A stretch of 64,000 nucleotides of DNA from assembly GCA_013397795.1 (NCBI GenBank), contig VZTJ01004488.1, forward strand, positions 1,206,217-1,270,216, written 5' to 3'. Source of the stretch: Orthonyx spaldingii. Taxonomy: Eukaryota; Chordata; Aves; Passeriformes; Orthonychidae. Below are positions 37,150 through 50,300 of the stretch, in pieces (within the stretch, counting starts at the first letter, position 1; every line of letters begins with the position of its first letter). The notes under the pieces were generated by a model that did not search any database, was not told the origin of the DNA, and saw nothing but the letters and a program-made list of their open reading frames with translations. The position numbers were made by a program, and so were the translations under genes.

Positions 37150-38813
37150 GTCTTTCTTTGATGCAGAGTAAATTTTCAGAGACAGAAAAAATTTCCAGTA
37201 AAATAATAATAATAAAAAACCCTGTTCAGATTTAGTGTATTCATATTTACCATGGGAATTCATGGAAATCTGAATCTGAATATTAAAATAAAAACTGAAA
37301 GTACAAAAGAGTATTTTCACACAACCCACTGACTGGCATTTAGGCTGCACAATTTAACAGAAATGCAGTAATAGGATTATTGGATAGAGGTTTTCCAGTC
37401 TAAAAGCCCAGGTACAAAACAAATGACTTGCCTGCTGTGCTTTCATTCGGGCAACAGGCAGAAATGGCTGCTTGCTCAGGGGTTCCCACTCCGGCTGATT
37501 GCAGAACGAGCTGGTCATGACACCCCTCCACTTAAGCACCATCTGGTTTGTTCTTTTCCCTACTGACATGATTTTACTGACACATTCAAATAAACATCAT
37601 TTGCCCTTTGCCTACCCACTGTTAAGAAGCCCAGCCTTATTTATGTCTCCTGGAGAAGCTTTTTTCCTTGTGCCTGCCACAAAACCTTCTGCTTTACTAC
37701 TGGTGGAAGAGCTGGCACCATATGAGCTGAGGAGACATCAAATTATCAGCTCTCTTGACTCCTGCTTAAAGCCTGAGCAATATAGAGGGTTAAATAAACC
37801 TTTGATAAGAATAAGATACCAGAACTGCTTGAGGTGTGCATCAATACATCATAACACACATCAGAAAATCAACATTACACTTTGAAGTGCTGATGCACAA
37901 AACCCAGTAATAGTATCTTTCCTAGTAGCCCTCATGGCTAATAGAGTCTGATCTCCACATCCTGAGTCTACAAGTGATAGCTCCTCACACTTTTTTCAGT
38001 ACTCTGTGAATTTTATTTTCTTCTGAGTATGAATATTTATAAATTAATGTTCTATTTTCTTACATGTCCATATTAAAAGTTGATAGTTTTCAACATTCGT
38101 AAAAATGGCTCATGAAAAGGGTGAAAGTATTGGTAGAGTGTCTTTGTGACTTTACTCAAAGAATATTGATGTTTCATCAAACCAGATGTTACATGAGAAC
38201 CACAGTCAGAAAAACCATGCTATAAAAATGATAAAGTCTTCCAACAGTACGTTTTAAAAACTGTCTCATGATTTGGCATTGAATGCTGAAGATTCCCTTC
38301 CCATAGCAAAGGCCCCTGTAACTATCAGGTGCAACATCTATGAGACTGAATGTTTTCAGTACAACAGGGCATGGGTGGATTTTGCCCTCAGTGGATAATT
38401 TTGTAACCCTGGATCCTCTGCAATTTTGTACTCTCAGAAGTAAGGCTTTTAAGCTTTGACCAGCCAATCAAGATGTACTGACCTGCTGAACTGTACATCT
38501 TGAAAAGGGAGCCTACAACACTGAACCATGGAGCAGTAGGCCAACAGAACCACCCTAGTAGGAGAAAGGAAGTAGCATTAATTTTTGAAATTATTTCTAA
38601 AAAAACCCAAAAAGTAATCTCAAAAGAATTGCCAGAACAATCAAAGCTATGTTCATGCTCTTGAGGTGTAAGGATGGATTTAAGCAATCCTTTTCTCCTC
38701 TGCAGCAGTTCACACAAAGTGGTACAAAGCCAGAATTCAGAGCATAGATGCATGGTAAACTGTCATGGAAAATACAAAGAGCTAAAGTGGGGGGAGAGAA
38801 TTAAAAAAAAAAA

Positions 38814-38871
38814 NNNNNNNNNNNNNNNNNNNNNNNNNNNNNNNNNNNNNNNNNNNNNNNNNNNNNNNNNN
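38814..38871. other. Assembly gap (58 N)
   Basis: Undetermined bases. The known sequence stops at an 11-base A run (38803-38813), suggesting that a homopolymer or A-rich repeat caused the break. The frame reported across the gap is meaningless. Confidence 0.99.
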
Positions 38872-41800
38872 GTTTTTATGAGAGAAACATGTCAAGAGAA
38901 CACACAATAGCTTTCTGCAAGTAATTGTACTAATATGAAGAGGGCAGGATTCAATTATTCATATTGACTACATAAGAATTAAAGACAGATAAAGTATAGA
39001 AATGTTTGTATGTATGTAAAATAAAGGAAAATTATTTTGTAAAAAAATGAAGCACTAAAATTAGCACTAAAAAGAATATTACAATGATAAATACAACTGT
39101 TTTAGGGGTTTTCTTAGTAGGTTTGTTTTCTTATCATGGAAAGAGTAAAGTGAGTTAAAACCAGTTCTGCCATTAGAAAAGGAGACTTGATAGCCATTAG
39201 TGTAATTTCTTTTTAACCTAATGGATTTCATGGTAAATTCAGGGTGAAGCTAAAAAAATGGTGTTTGCATTATCGTAGAACTCAAGGACCAATGACAAAG
39301 TGGGAAAAAAAAGTTGATTTGAATAATTCTGTGCTGGTTGTGCCCTTTTTAAATGTTACAATATCTAGATTATGTACTTGGAATAGGCAGCTAGATTATG
39401 GTCTACACAATTCTTCACTTTCTTCGAGGTAGGTAAATCACTATCAAGAGAACAATAGAATTGTCACACTGGTTCAAAGGAAAGATCTGTCTCGTAAAAG
39501 ACAGTGGTAGAGGCACTGAGAGAGAATGTTTAATCTGCAGTTTCAGTAACATTCAGCACAAAGTCTTTTTGAGGTGATGGTTCGAGGTATTTGCACTTTC
39601 ATGTTTAATGGACCATGTATTCAGAAGATGTTTTTAACATTCTCTCTTTTAGAAGCTGACAACTGTCCTTGTCTCATGAAAATTCTCTCATGTCAGGGCT
39701 GACCCACAGAACCTGAGTCTGAGGTCTGTTTTGTTTTGTTGGGCTTTTCAAAATACATTGCCATTATTCTGTTGTTTCTTCTCTTTAGTAACATGAGTGC
39801 TCTAATTCCTTGATTGCTTTTGTATAAATTATCTTCCCTCCATCTGAATATTTCAATCAATCTTTGGGACTTAGTCAAAATCAAATTAGAATCAAATGTA
39901 AAATAACTGATCTGTGTTACCAACCCTTTTTATTTCCTTTATTACTTCTACACTTTACAGAAAAATTGGAAGTATCTCTTTTTTTGGAAAAAAAAAAAAA
40001 GATCTGGCTAAAAGTTTCTCCAAATAGTAATCAAGGAATGAATGTTTGTTGCTGTTCTTCTTATATTTATCCTATGGTGAAAGAAAAGCATAATCTACCA
40101 GCTAGTGCAAGGTTCTAGGATAGACTTCTCTTAAAACATCCCCTTTTCCTTCCAAGCAAATCACACTGTGCTTCCCATCTCATATCTCTGCATATGTACA
40201 ATGTTTTCTCCTTAACATCCTTTCTGATCAGACTCTATACTAACATTCCAGTCCAGATGTTATCTCACTAAAGTGATGCCAGAGGGCTGTTTTTATATTT
40301 TCAGTTTGTGTATATCAACGTTAAGATTTCTCTTGTCTTTTTCCTATAACATTGCACAGATAACAAAGATTTCAACAAGTTATGTTGCTATGTCCCCTTG
40401 TATCTCTGATAATCATGAGTTATTTCTATTGTCTTTCTCAGTGAGATTTCATTGTATGAACCAAACTGGTTTTTTAGTCCCCTACCCATACCTTAAACTT
40501 TAAACTGATTCATAAGTCAATGACCTTCCTCTATCTCAACAGATAAATAACCATGTTTCCTGGCAGTCATCTTTCGTGGAATATCGTGCAGTGCAATACA
40601 GGAAAGAATTGTCATGGACATACCAGTGAAAACTGTCTTTGGTGGTTCCTGAAGAATTTCTCTTCATAAGGGAAAGTAAAGTTCCTTCAAAATGTTACTT
40701 GTATTGTCAAGCACATGATGACAACCTCACCTTTTCTAGAAGCTCATTTGCTAAAAATGACCAAAAAGTGAAACTTTCCTATTAATTCTTCATAGTTTCT
40801 TAGCTGACCTTCAGAAGGTTCTCTCAGGAACTGTATAGAGGTTTTTACACGAATAACAATTTGGAAAGAACACCCAGTTCATATGAAAAAAAGTAATAAA
40901 TAAATGGATGTCTTTAAAGCTGCTCTGTGCTTCTGCTGGTCATTTCAATAAACAACAGTATTTGTCTTGGGAACTGTGAAAGCTTGTAGTAAAAGTTACA
41001 TAAAGCAGTCTACCAGACAGTTATAAATAAGCTAGATGGTTATGAGCTGTTGAAATTTGGTGGAACTGTGAAAATCGTACAATTTCTAGACTTATCTTTG
41101 AACTTCATATGGAATAGCCCACATAAAAAATCAACACTAGAAAACAGAGGAACCAATAAAACTACAATGTTCCCTGTGTTAATGTAAGAGAGTGAGAAGT
41201 AAAGATCTCCCATAAGGAGAGAAATTTTTAGACCAGGAGATGAGAAGTAACTTCTGTCAGACTGTGAAATGGATGCCACTATCCTAAAGAGGACAGAACA
41301 GAAATGTGAAATTGTGCCAATAAACACAAAAAAGGGCACCAAAAATGTACAACAAACTCCCAGGAAGGCTCAGAGCACACCTGTAACGTTCAGCACACTA
41401 TATGTATGTATCACATACTGTGAAAGCTACAGATTATGAAATATTTTATTCCTCACTTCAGGAAATTACAGACCCTCTACTAGTGCTCAACCTAGCCTCA
41501 TTAAGTGAAATGATGACAGCTTTGCAAATGTATCCATCCAGATATTCCTATTTTCTTTGTTATATCCCTGGACAGCTGATAATCAGCAGGCTTGAGAAAT
41601 ACCTGGGCTCTATAACAAAAAATCAAACCAATCAAATAAAAAAAAATTCAAATCAATAGACAGCCTGTTCTAAACAGAAAAGCAGAGCTTGTTTGTCAGA
41701 CATTCTTTACAACTCTAATTCCATATAAAGGTGGTGGGTTACTGAATTCTAAATTGATATAAAAATCCAACTCATCATCTCAAGATTAGGATTTATTTAG

Positions 41801-44218
41801 TGAGAACAATAAATTTAGACTAATTTTTTGAACAATCTTAAAAGAATGTGGGAAGGTTTTTTTTCTGCTCATAATATTAATGAATGAGTTTTGGTCAGAT
41901 ATTTAAAATATTAAAAATAAAACCCACATTTTTGCAATCAGTACAAAAGATATTCATTTAAGAAAAATATTTTCTAAACAGATCCAATTTAGCGCCTTCT
42001 AAATCTAAAAGGGTGAAACCTCTGGAGAGCTACAAATTTTGTGACACATAGAAATTGTTTTAACTTTTCAAGTAGTTCTGTTTGCAATAACAGAGAGAAT
42101 ATGAGACCATATTCATTTTTAGAGAAAAAGTTGGGACAGAAATCATGCAACACACACACACAGAGTAGACAAAAATAAATGCTACTATTATATCTCTTAA
42201 GGGACTAATTCTCTCCTTTCAGACTAGATGTGTGCAAAGAATACACTGCCCAGCTGCTTACTCTGGTGAATACTACCTCCATTAATATGACACTGCTTAG
42301 TCATCTAGCAGTCACACAAAAGGCAAAAGTAGAAAAAAAATTATCTCCTGGAAAAGTCTAGACAGTTCTGGTTATTCTGCAACTACATTATAGCCCAGAA
42401 TTTCAAGGTTTCTTCTTACAGAAAGTAAAATATATGAGGAAGGTTGAAGAGGAGGAGAGACCTGTGGATGTGCAAGCACAGTTTCTAGATCTTTATTTCC
42501 ACTTCACATGGAATGGAATAGCTCCACTGTAGGATTGGAAGGGGCCAGAATACTCATGCAGGACTAGGTATTTAAAAGTGCTCCAAACCCGTCAGTTTAC
42601 AGTATATGCCAGGGTAAGCTGGGCCCCAGGGCTCCATGAATGCAAAAAAAGAGAGAAAACAACAAAGATGGTCTTTTTGCCTCTGTTTGGCCATGATTAT
42701 ACCCCAAAGATCCCCCCATGGTACTTCTAACTTGTTAACTTTACTAAAGAAGTGCAAGAGATCACGATATCTTCTCTATCATCTCCTTCTTCAGGGACAT
42801 CTGTTCAGGTGTTCATGCAAAGCTCCTGGAGACAACATGTGCTATTACCAGATCTTTTGAACAGCCAGTGCCAAGACAAAGGGATGCAAAATGTAAATTG
42901 CTCTGACAGTAGAGTGTTTCTCAGCAGGGTGTCCCCTTTCCATCCTGTAGTCATGACTATGAAAGGCAATGAACAGTACAAGATGAATTGGAGCTCCAAC
43001 ATTCTTTGTCCGTTTCAGCAGTTGAGGAATTATTTGTGCTAAGGCAAACCTGACCAGAGAGCTGAAATGGCAACTTCAGCAGACCTGGGAATATGAGCCA
43101 GCTGCCTGCTTAAAGCAAGCAAGCAAAGGGGAAAGGGATTTGAGGAGATCTAGGAAATCTCAAGGCAGATTAGCAACCTGTGCATAGTCCCTCAACAGTT
43201 TTACATGCTCCTCTGTATTTTGGGCCCCATGCCACTTATGACCAGACACCTACAAGTACAGTAATATGCTCTTAACATCAGGGATGCAAGAGCATTTTAC
43301 ACTGCTGCTTTCTCTCAAAATGATTCTCCATGCACAAACTGCAATTTTGGTAGTAACCCACATATTTTCAAAACATTCCTGTGCATGACACCCTCTTCAA
43401 ATGTCAAGACTATATTACAGAAACTACTACACAGGGACTCTGAATAACCTACTAACCCACAGCCTTGAGGTTCACCTCTCTGTGACCGAAAAGTCAGTTT
43501 TGTGAGTCACAGTTGTGCCATATTGGTTCCATTTTACAAAGAATCTGGTGCCTAGATGTAAGACAGAATGTAAGGTAAAGCTATGCAAGATAAGCAAAGC
43601 AAAAACAGAATGAATGCTGAAAGACTCATGGTTATCAACTGGAAGATTCAAAATAAAAATATAAAAAAGATATAAAACCCAAGGACAGAAAATAATAATG
43701 AATCAGAAAAAAAACTCCGAGTTCAAGGTGGAATTGTCCCAAGGAAATATGGAGGTTGAGTCTACTCCAACTGGCTGATTCCTGCCAGCTAACAGGGTGG
43801 CTCAGTGGGAGTGGGGAACATATTAATGTCAGTAAGATGACAATCCTTGCCATCTGTTATTAACAGAAAAACTTGCCATGCATTAGCAAGTTACATGAAT
43901 ATTGCTTGCAGAAACTTTTTGTACATGGTGAAAGATGGCCCAAAAAAAGTGGCTGGTACAGGGAAGGTTACAGACCTGCATATGAGTAATTAAACTATTA
44001 GGCAGAGGGCATGGCTTCAGTTAGACTGTTCTTCTAAGTGGGGTGGGGAACCAGCAAAGGGGGCTGAGATGGATGCTGCCTGCATTCAGTAGTGATCATT
44101 GTGAGGGTAAAGAAATGCATTTTCAACATTGAAGTCACTGCCAAGCCAGTACTTAATCCAGTTTACTGCAGGGAGCTTCCTCACTGCAGGATGCTCTTCA
44201 GACCCAACCCAGGCACAA
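38872..44218. other. No recognised gene or transposon
   Basis: AT-rich. Contains an A run (39989-40001) and a short CA run (about 42150-42162). Near 42505-42570 there is a faint resemblance to a CR1 3' end that is too weak to call. Confidence 0.5.
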
Positions 44219-44310
44219 GTGTGATGAGGAGAAGCTAAGGGTTGTTTAGCCTGGAGAAAAAAAGCTCAGGGAGAACCTTATTGCTCTCTGGATCTACCTG
44301 AAAAAAGGTT
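44219..44310 (+). mobile_element. Short CR1 fragment
   Basis: About 90 bases matching an internal piece of the CR1 ORF2 C-terminus: GAAGCTAAGGGTTGTTTAG, CCTGGAGAAAAAAAGCTC and AGGGAGAACCTTATTGCTCT, i.e. the LRxLxLFSLEKRRLRGDLIAL block with a stop inside it. Both sides have decayed beyond recognition. Confidence 0.75.
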
Positions 44311-47300
44311 ATTTTTTGTACATTTACGTCACCTGTGAAACACAATCTTGGTTTGGCCAACAATGTTTTACTTGAAATGTATGGTTGCAGATATTGCCAA
44401 TAAAAGTTACTGAGTTAGGAGTTCATGAAGTTTTAAAATTATGACAGGTTGCTGGACTGCCTTGCGTGGTACATGTTCTCCAGTGAATTATTTCCCAGTC
44501 TAACTGGGATTTATCTGTAGTTGAGAAGATTTCCTTCCTGACAGCCGTGGTCAGCTCAGCAAATAAGAGGGAGAAAAACCTACCTGAACTGCAGAGTTCA
44601 CGGTGGACAAATATAAACTGAATTGAAACAAGATGAAAGAGTTCATTTGGGATTGCTTATGCATTTTCCAGAATTGAAGTTCTGTTTACCAACAGGGTCT
44701 CTGCCTTGTTTGATCCTACAAATGATTTCTGATTCCCTTAAACTCTGAATAACTGATTTGCATGACATGGTTTTATTTGTAAATTTCTGCACTGAAACTG
44801 CTTTCTTATAATTTTTACATAGCACTTAGTAAAATAAGATGCTAATTTCTGATATGGTTTTAGATATTTTCCTAAATTAAAAAATATTACTATTAGAGTT
44901 GTACAGTACATACTTATTTCCCTATAGTTAAAGTCAAGCCTAGAAGACTACCAGGGAAAAACATCTTATAGTCTTGATATACATGTATATATATGCAAAA
45001 TAATACAATCTCTCTAGAGGACACCTGAGCATGCAACTTGTGGAAGTGTTGAACCAGTTATCTTTAGTGAAACAAGGGCATGAAGTGGCATACTTGGTTC
45101 TTGAACACTCATATTCAATTTCATCCCCTTTAGCTGTGTTTAAAGTATAATTGTCAGCAATAACACTCTTGCTCAAAATGAAGGCAATTGTTACAGATGG
45201 AGTGCAAATAAAAAGCTGAAAAACCTTCAATTGCTTGAATATACATAGAAACTTTTTACTTTCAAACCACTCATCTTTCTGTTGCTGGAGGTGATCTTTT
45301 TTGAGGCAGTGGGGCAATGATGAATGATGTACAATGATAACTGAAGAAACTATTGAATCAGGTGCAGGCAATTAAAGACAGTCCTGCAACAAATGTCTGT
45401 CCAAAACTATAAGCCTGAGGCTTATTCTGATTACAGACTGAGAAGCACTAAGCTTATGGGGACTGTATGATTTCAGACACTTCTTTGCCATCATTTACAA
45501 ATCTGTGAGGTTTCTACTCATCAGCCTCAACTTTTCAGTTCATGCTTGAGGGGGTTCCATTTTCTCTTTGTAGTTCTACTTTTTTTTGCTCTTCTGTCAG
45601 ATCTGATAATATGCTTTTTGCTTGCATACACCTATCAGAGGTCTCCAGGTATACCTTAATCTTTATCACAAACAGAGGGACAGATTGGAGGACTGCCAGT
45701 TTTGCAGGCAGCATGTTTGACAATACTTGCAGAGCTGAGGGTTGTCAGTACAAACCACAAGCTGGCACAGAGTTCTTGGTAGGTGTACCTGAGTCTGGCC
45801 AGGTTCAGTTATGTGATGCATCATAGCTTAAAATAGCCAAAAAGAAAAACCATCAGACTTTAGACATAAAGAATATAGTTTCCAGATTTGAAGCCAATCA
45901 CACTAAGCTCCCTTTATACTGATTGTGGGGTTACTTCCCAAGAAGATAATTCATCTCATGAATATGAGGTATCTAACTGAGATATCTGGCTTTATCATTA
46001 CAAAGTTAAACATAAGTATCCGTCAGAGATACTTCTAGGGATGGTACCCTTTTCTGGTTTTAATATAATATTCCAATGCCCTCTTTCTTCAAATCTGAAA
46101 GTCCTGACTCCAGAAACAAAATGTCTGAGTAACCGTCTTCAAGTTGAATAATTTGTGAATCCTTCAACTGAAGGGATTCACACCTCCCACTTTACAGATT
46201 TAAAGGAGGAGGGTGACCCATACCTTGTATGCTGATGCTGGGTTTTTAAGCAGCTGGCAGCACCAGAAGATGCAGGTGGAAAAAAAGTAAATTACAACAC
46301 AAGTGTTGTGTAAATTTTAGGTATGCAGCCTTAATCTAACACTTATGATGGCTGAACTCTAGAAACCACTACCATCTTGATGATGATGTCTTAGACAAAA
46401 TATACATAAGAACAATGCCAAAATACAAAGTCCAGGGGTTCTAACCTTAGAGGTTAGGCACCAGCTCTGAATCTGCAGGTACCGAAGATCTCCCCTGCTA
46501 CATCACAGAAAAAATGAGTTTTGGTTAGAACACACTGGATATGGACATTTTCTCCAGAGAGAATTCTTTCCCTGAAATGACTGGGTAGGGACAGATCTAG
46601 TTGGCTGGTCTGTGGTCCTGTATCTGTGTAAACAAATGCAAATCCAGCTGAATATGTTAGATTGCATAGGATTTGAAAGACTTGGTTTTTACTGCCTGAG
46701 GCATGCAAACATTTAGCATCCTGTTTATTTAAAATCCCAACACATAAATAAAACTTCTACAGGAGCTGAGTGACAAAGATGTCCATTCCCAGCATTGAGG
46801 ACCTATATTGTAGCACTGTAGTGTTAAATATTACAATGCTTAAGGTTTATAGGGCAACTGGTCTTAGGAACTTAACGAGTTATGGAACCTACAAACCTTA
46901 ATAAAATCTGAAGCCTGAATCATCTTCTGGCCCAATGTGCACCCAAAACTGCATATACAGGGCACAATTCTTCTTGACGGAGCTCTAAAACAGTGTCTGT
47001 CATTGAAGAAGTTAAAGTGAAGTACAGTCGATTCAGATAGCTCTACATCTCACCATGTTGCAGCAAAAGCAGCTAAGCAACCTTTCACAAGCTCATTTTA
47101 TACAAACAATTACTAGTTCTTAGGGAAGAATCTCTTCAAGGTATCAGGACAAATCAGGAGATGAGTGAGAGACTGACAGGACCATGACATTCTGTTCCCA
47201 TTAGTCATGGGCAAGATTACTGTTGAATTCAGTGAACACTGAATCCTGGGAAACATTACTCCCAAATATCTGAAGACATATATTTTCTGTAAATATTAAT

Positions 47301-50300
47301 ATGTTATTTGAGTTTGAAACTCCACATATTGCAGTCTGTAATTTCAGATATAGAATCGTAATGAATGAAGTTGACTCAATATGAACAGCCAAGGAAGCAG
47401 TTTTTCTTGTACATAATTTTAATATATTGGTCAGCAAGTTTGCCATTAATGCTGAAAAGAGATAAGCTAGGATTTCATTTTCACATAAAGGCAGCATTGT
47501 GCTCTTCCACTAGCATGTGCAGGAAGGTAATAAGAAACTAGTAATGTATTTTATTTGTGCTTGCCCTGCTGTAAAATAAAAAGCATAATGTAAATGAAAA
47601 CAGTACTGAAGGTAAGACAGGCAATTGCACATTATTGCATTGAGGAAAGAAAAGAGCAAAGTTCACTGTTTTCCTTTTCTCTTCCTGACTACATAGAGCT
47701 CCAAAATAGAGTTATTAGTTCTTCAGCATAAGGCAACAGGTCCAAAAGAGTAAGGAGAGGAAAACATTACATGCTGTGGAAAACTCAAACTACAAACCAC
47801 AAAACTCTGCAAAGACTGGGAAAAAATATTCCATTAATGAGTAATCTCCTTTTCAGACAAGAATAGTTCTTGTAACATTGAAAAGATTGTTAATAATTTT
47901 ACCTATCGTTGTGTGGAAAATGTATTTTATTGCAAAAGGAACACTGAGCAGATAATAGAACAAATGACAGGACCTTTTGAACAGAAGTAATGTACCATGA
48001 TCATTTTGCTCCAGATTTCTTGCCTTTTTTTGTCTTCAAATGTCAGATATTTCCATTTTAGGGCATTTTATGTTTACTTACAAATCATTTGACCATCCTC
48101 TTGTTCAGCCAAAATCCAGAAGGAAATAAATGTGAAAGTTTCTTTGTTGTTCCTACCCACTATTTTAAATATCTTTCCAATGACTCACTGCACAGATTTT
48201 TAGCACTTTCATGAGTTAATGGAGCAAATCAACAGGTCACAGGTGTTTTTTACACTTATTAAGCAATGAGGACTATGGAGTTTATCTATAGGAAGTTCAC
48301 CTATACAATTTTAACTGGAGGTTCAGTATTTCGAGCCATGTTGAGATAAAAATACCTTTGGTATCAACATCAAATGCATTACCAATACAGCAACAACCTG
48401 TGGACGATGCTTAACAACCTGGGCTGATAGGCATATCCCTCTAATTTAGTAGCTTCATGAAGAAGTGATGCTCCCTGAAGCACTCCAGGTGGTAGCTTTA
48501 ACTTTTTAAGTTACAAAATGCTGTACCTTGAATCTCATTTTTAAAATAAAACCTAGCCAAAGGGAAAAAGGGTAGCTAGCAATGGGTTGTGAAAATAAAT
48601 GGCTGCACATCATTTTCAAATGGCTGAGATTTTTATGACTTACTTACTGCTAGAGCTTCTTTCCAATATGATTTTTTCAAAATTGTTTGTGGGGATGCTC
48701 TTACCTGGAGATAAACTTATTTTTCTTCTTGGACAGTAATCTCATGCAGAAAATTCTAAATAGCTGTGGTGATACAACATGATGTAATTAACACTGGTGC
48801 ACTGCATGAAATGACTAGTTTGAAAAATTATAACCAGCTAGGATTTTGATAGAAAAACTAAAACCAGATTTTTGCAGAATCTTCTGCCACTTGCAGATTC
48901 TTCAGTAATATTATTTCTCTATTTGAAATTTTAATCAGAAATTGAAATATAGATGCCAATGAAGCATCTTGGGTTTTATTGAAATCTTCACAAAAGGCAA
49001 GCTGGAAAATTATTTTGCTTTAGGCATGTAGAAATTTGTTTCTACACCTGAAAAATATTGGTCTCATAAAAGTAAGAACATATCTAGCTGTAAAATTTAA
49101 TAGATGAATGCTATGCAAGATGTAAAACCCATTGGGGAATATGTCCAGATTTTGGTAAATACTACCAAATTATATTATCTTTAATGTGTCTTTAAGACAG
49201 CACAAAAAGGAACAACTCAGGTTTCATATTAAGACTGTTCAGAAAAACATGTCTTTTGTTTTAAAAAAAAATTTTGTAGAGTGACATGAGACTAGTAATA
49301 TTCTGAAATTGTTGCATAAATTGTGGGTTTTAATTCGTAGGACAATATACTCTCCCTAGGTGATGTGAGTCATAAATGTCTTCCTTTAGCTCTATATTAA
49401 TGTTATTCAGCCGCTGGGGTCTGACACTGGCCTTAAATTGACTTGTTTCTGGCAAAGTAAGAAATTCTTTCAGAATCACATACAGCTTATTTCTGCTGTC
49501 CTTTAGATCACTGGCAATTTTCTACTCAACATCAGCATAAAGAGCTTTGCCACTGTTGCTATGGGAATGTCATGTTTCTCTTCATTACACTGTTCCTCCT
49601 CAACCACTGACTTACAGACATCCCTCAGCAATGCGTTTGTGCTTTTTTGCATACACAGCCATGACAACATGCATACAGTAGAGAGAGAGAGGCATAAAAT
49701 TCATGCTGAATGTCAAAATGCCAAATCTGTTCCAGTAAGGCAATCAAAACCAAAAAAGAGACACTGAAAAGATTTATCCTATTCTCAAGCCTAAAGCAAG
49801 TCCTGTGGAGTCATCTAGAAATGAAGAAACAGCAATCTGAAAGCAAATCTCCTGAAGCAGTGGAAAAGGGAGGACTGTCACAGAGACTTGTAACAAAGCC
49901 GGTTTCTTGTCATCCTTCAGAGATCATAATTTTTGATTCAAATTTTATTTATTAATTTTTGTTCATTTTTTATCCCTTTAGACTCCATAGTAAATGGAGT
50001 ATCTGTAGATTGGTAGTAAATGCAAACACATTTTCAGCAAATTAAGTTTATATCTTATTGATGCAACATTCTGAGGACTTTACAAGTGTTATTGATTAAC
50101 CTTCCAAATATACCCTGAGATGCATTAGAACTTTCCCATCAATTTTATAGCTGGAAAAATCAAGACAATGGTTAAATGGCTCACCCTAGGCCTGGCAGTA
50201 GGTGGTGTCAGGAACAGAAGATGAAAATTACAGTTCCAGTTCTGAGATTGTAATGGTCTGCAAATTATTCTCATGCAATTTTGTTTCATGTGTGCCGTTA

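Larger units (their letters stand above)
29891..38813. other. Long stretch with no recognised gene or transposon
   Basis: About 9 kb of AT-rich DNA with only simple repeats: TA tract near 30846-30876, ATT microsatellite 31838-31868, a short CA run near 33433-33446, TAAAA units near 33983-34011, an A-rich run at 34221-34283, AT-rich units at 35200-35241 and T/G-rich DNA at 37105-37149. The 128-codon + frame at 37499-37885 and the 121-codon minus frame at 38388-38753 have no recognisable domain and are treated as chance. Confidence 0.5.

Noticed and set aside
37499..37885. 128-codon + frame
   Set aside because: No family resemblance, no promoter or splice support, and no internal structure. 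Treated as chance.
38388..38753. 121-codon minus frame and neighbouring frames beside the gap
   Set aside because: No recognisable features. One neighbouring frame even reads through the N gap.
42505..42570. Possible CR1 3' end (GGATTGGAAGGGGCC-like)
   Set aside because: Only about 15 bases resemble the CR1 tail and the order of the remaining blocks is not kept.
44940..45371. Longest open frame in the window (143 codons, minus strand)
   Set aside because: No domain, signal or motif. Cys/Tyr/Ile-rich composition follows the AT-rich DNA, and a frame of this size is expected by chance in 64 kb on two strands.
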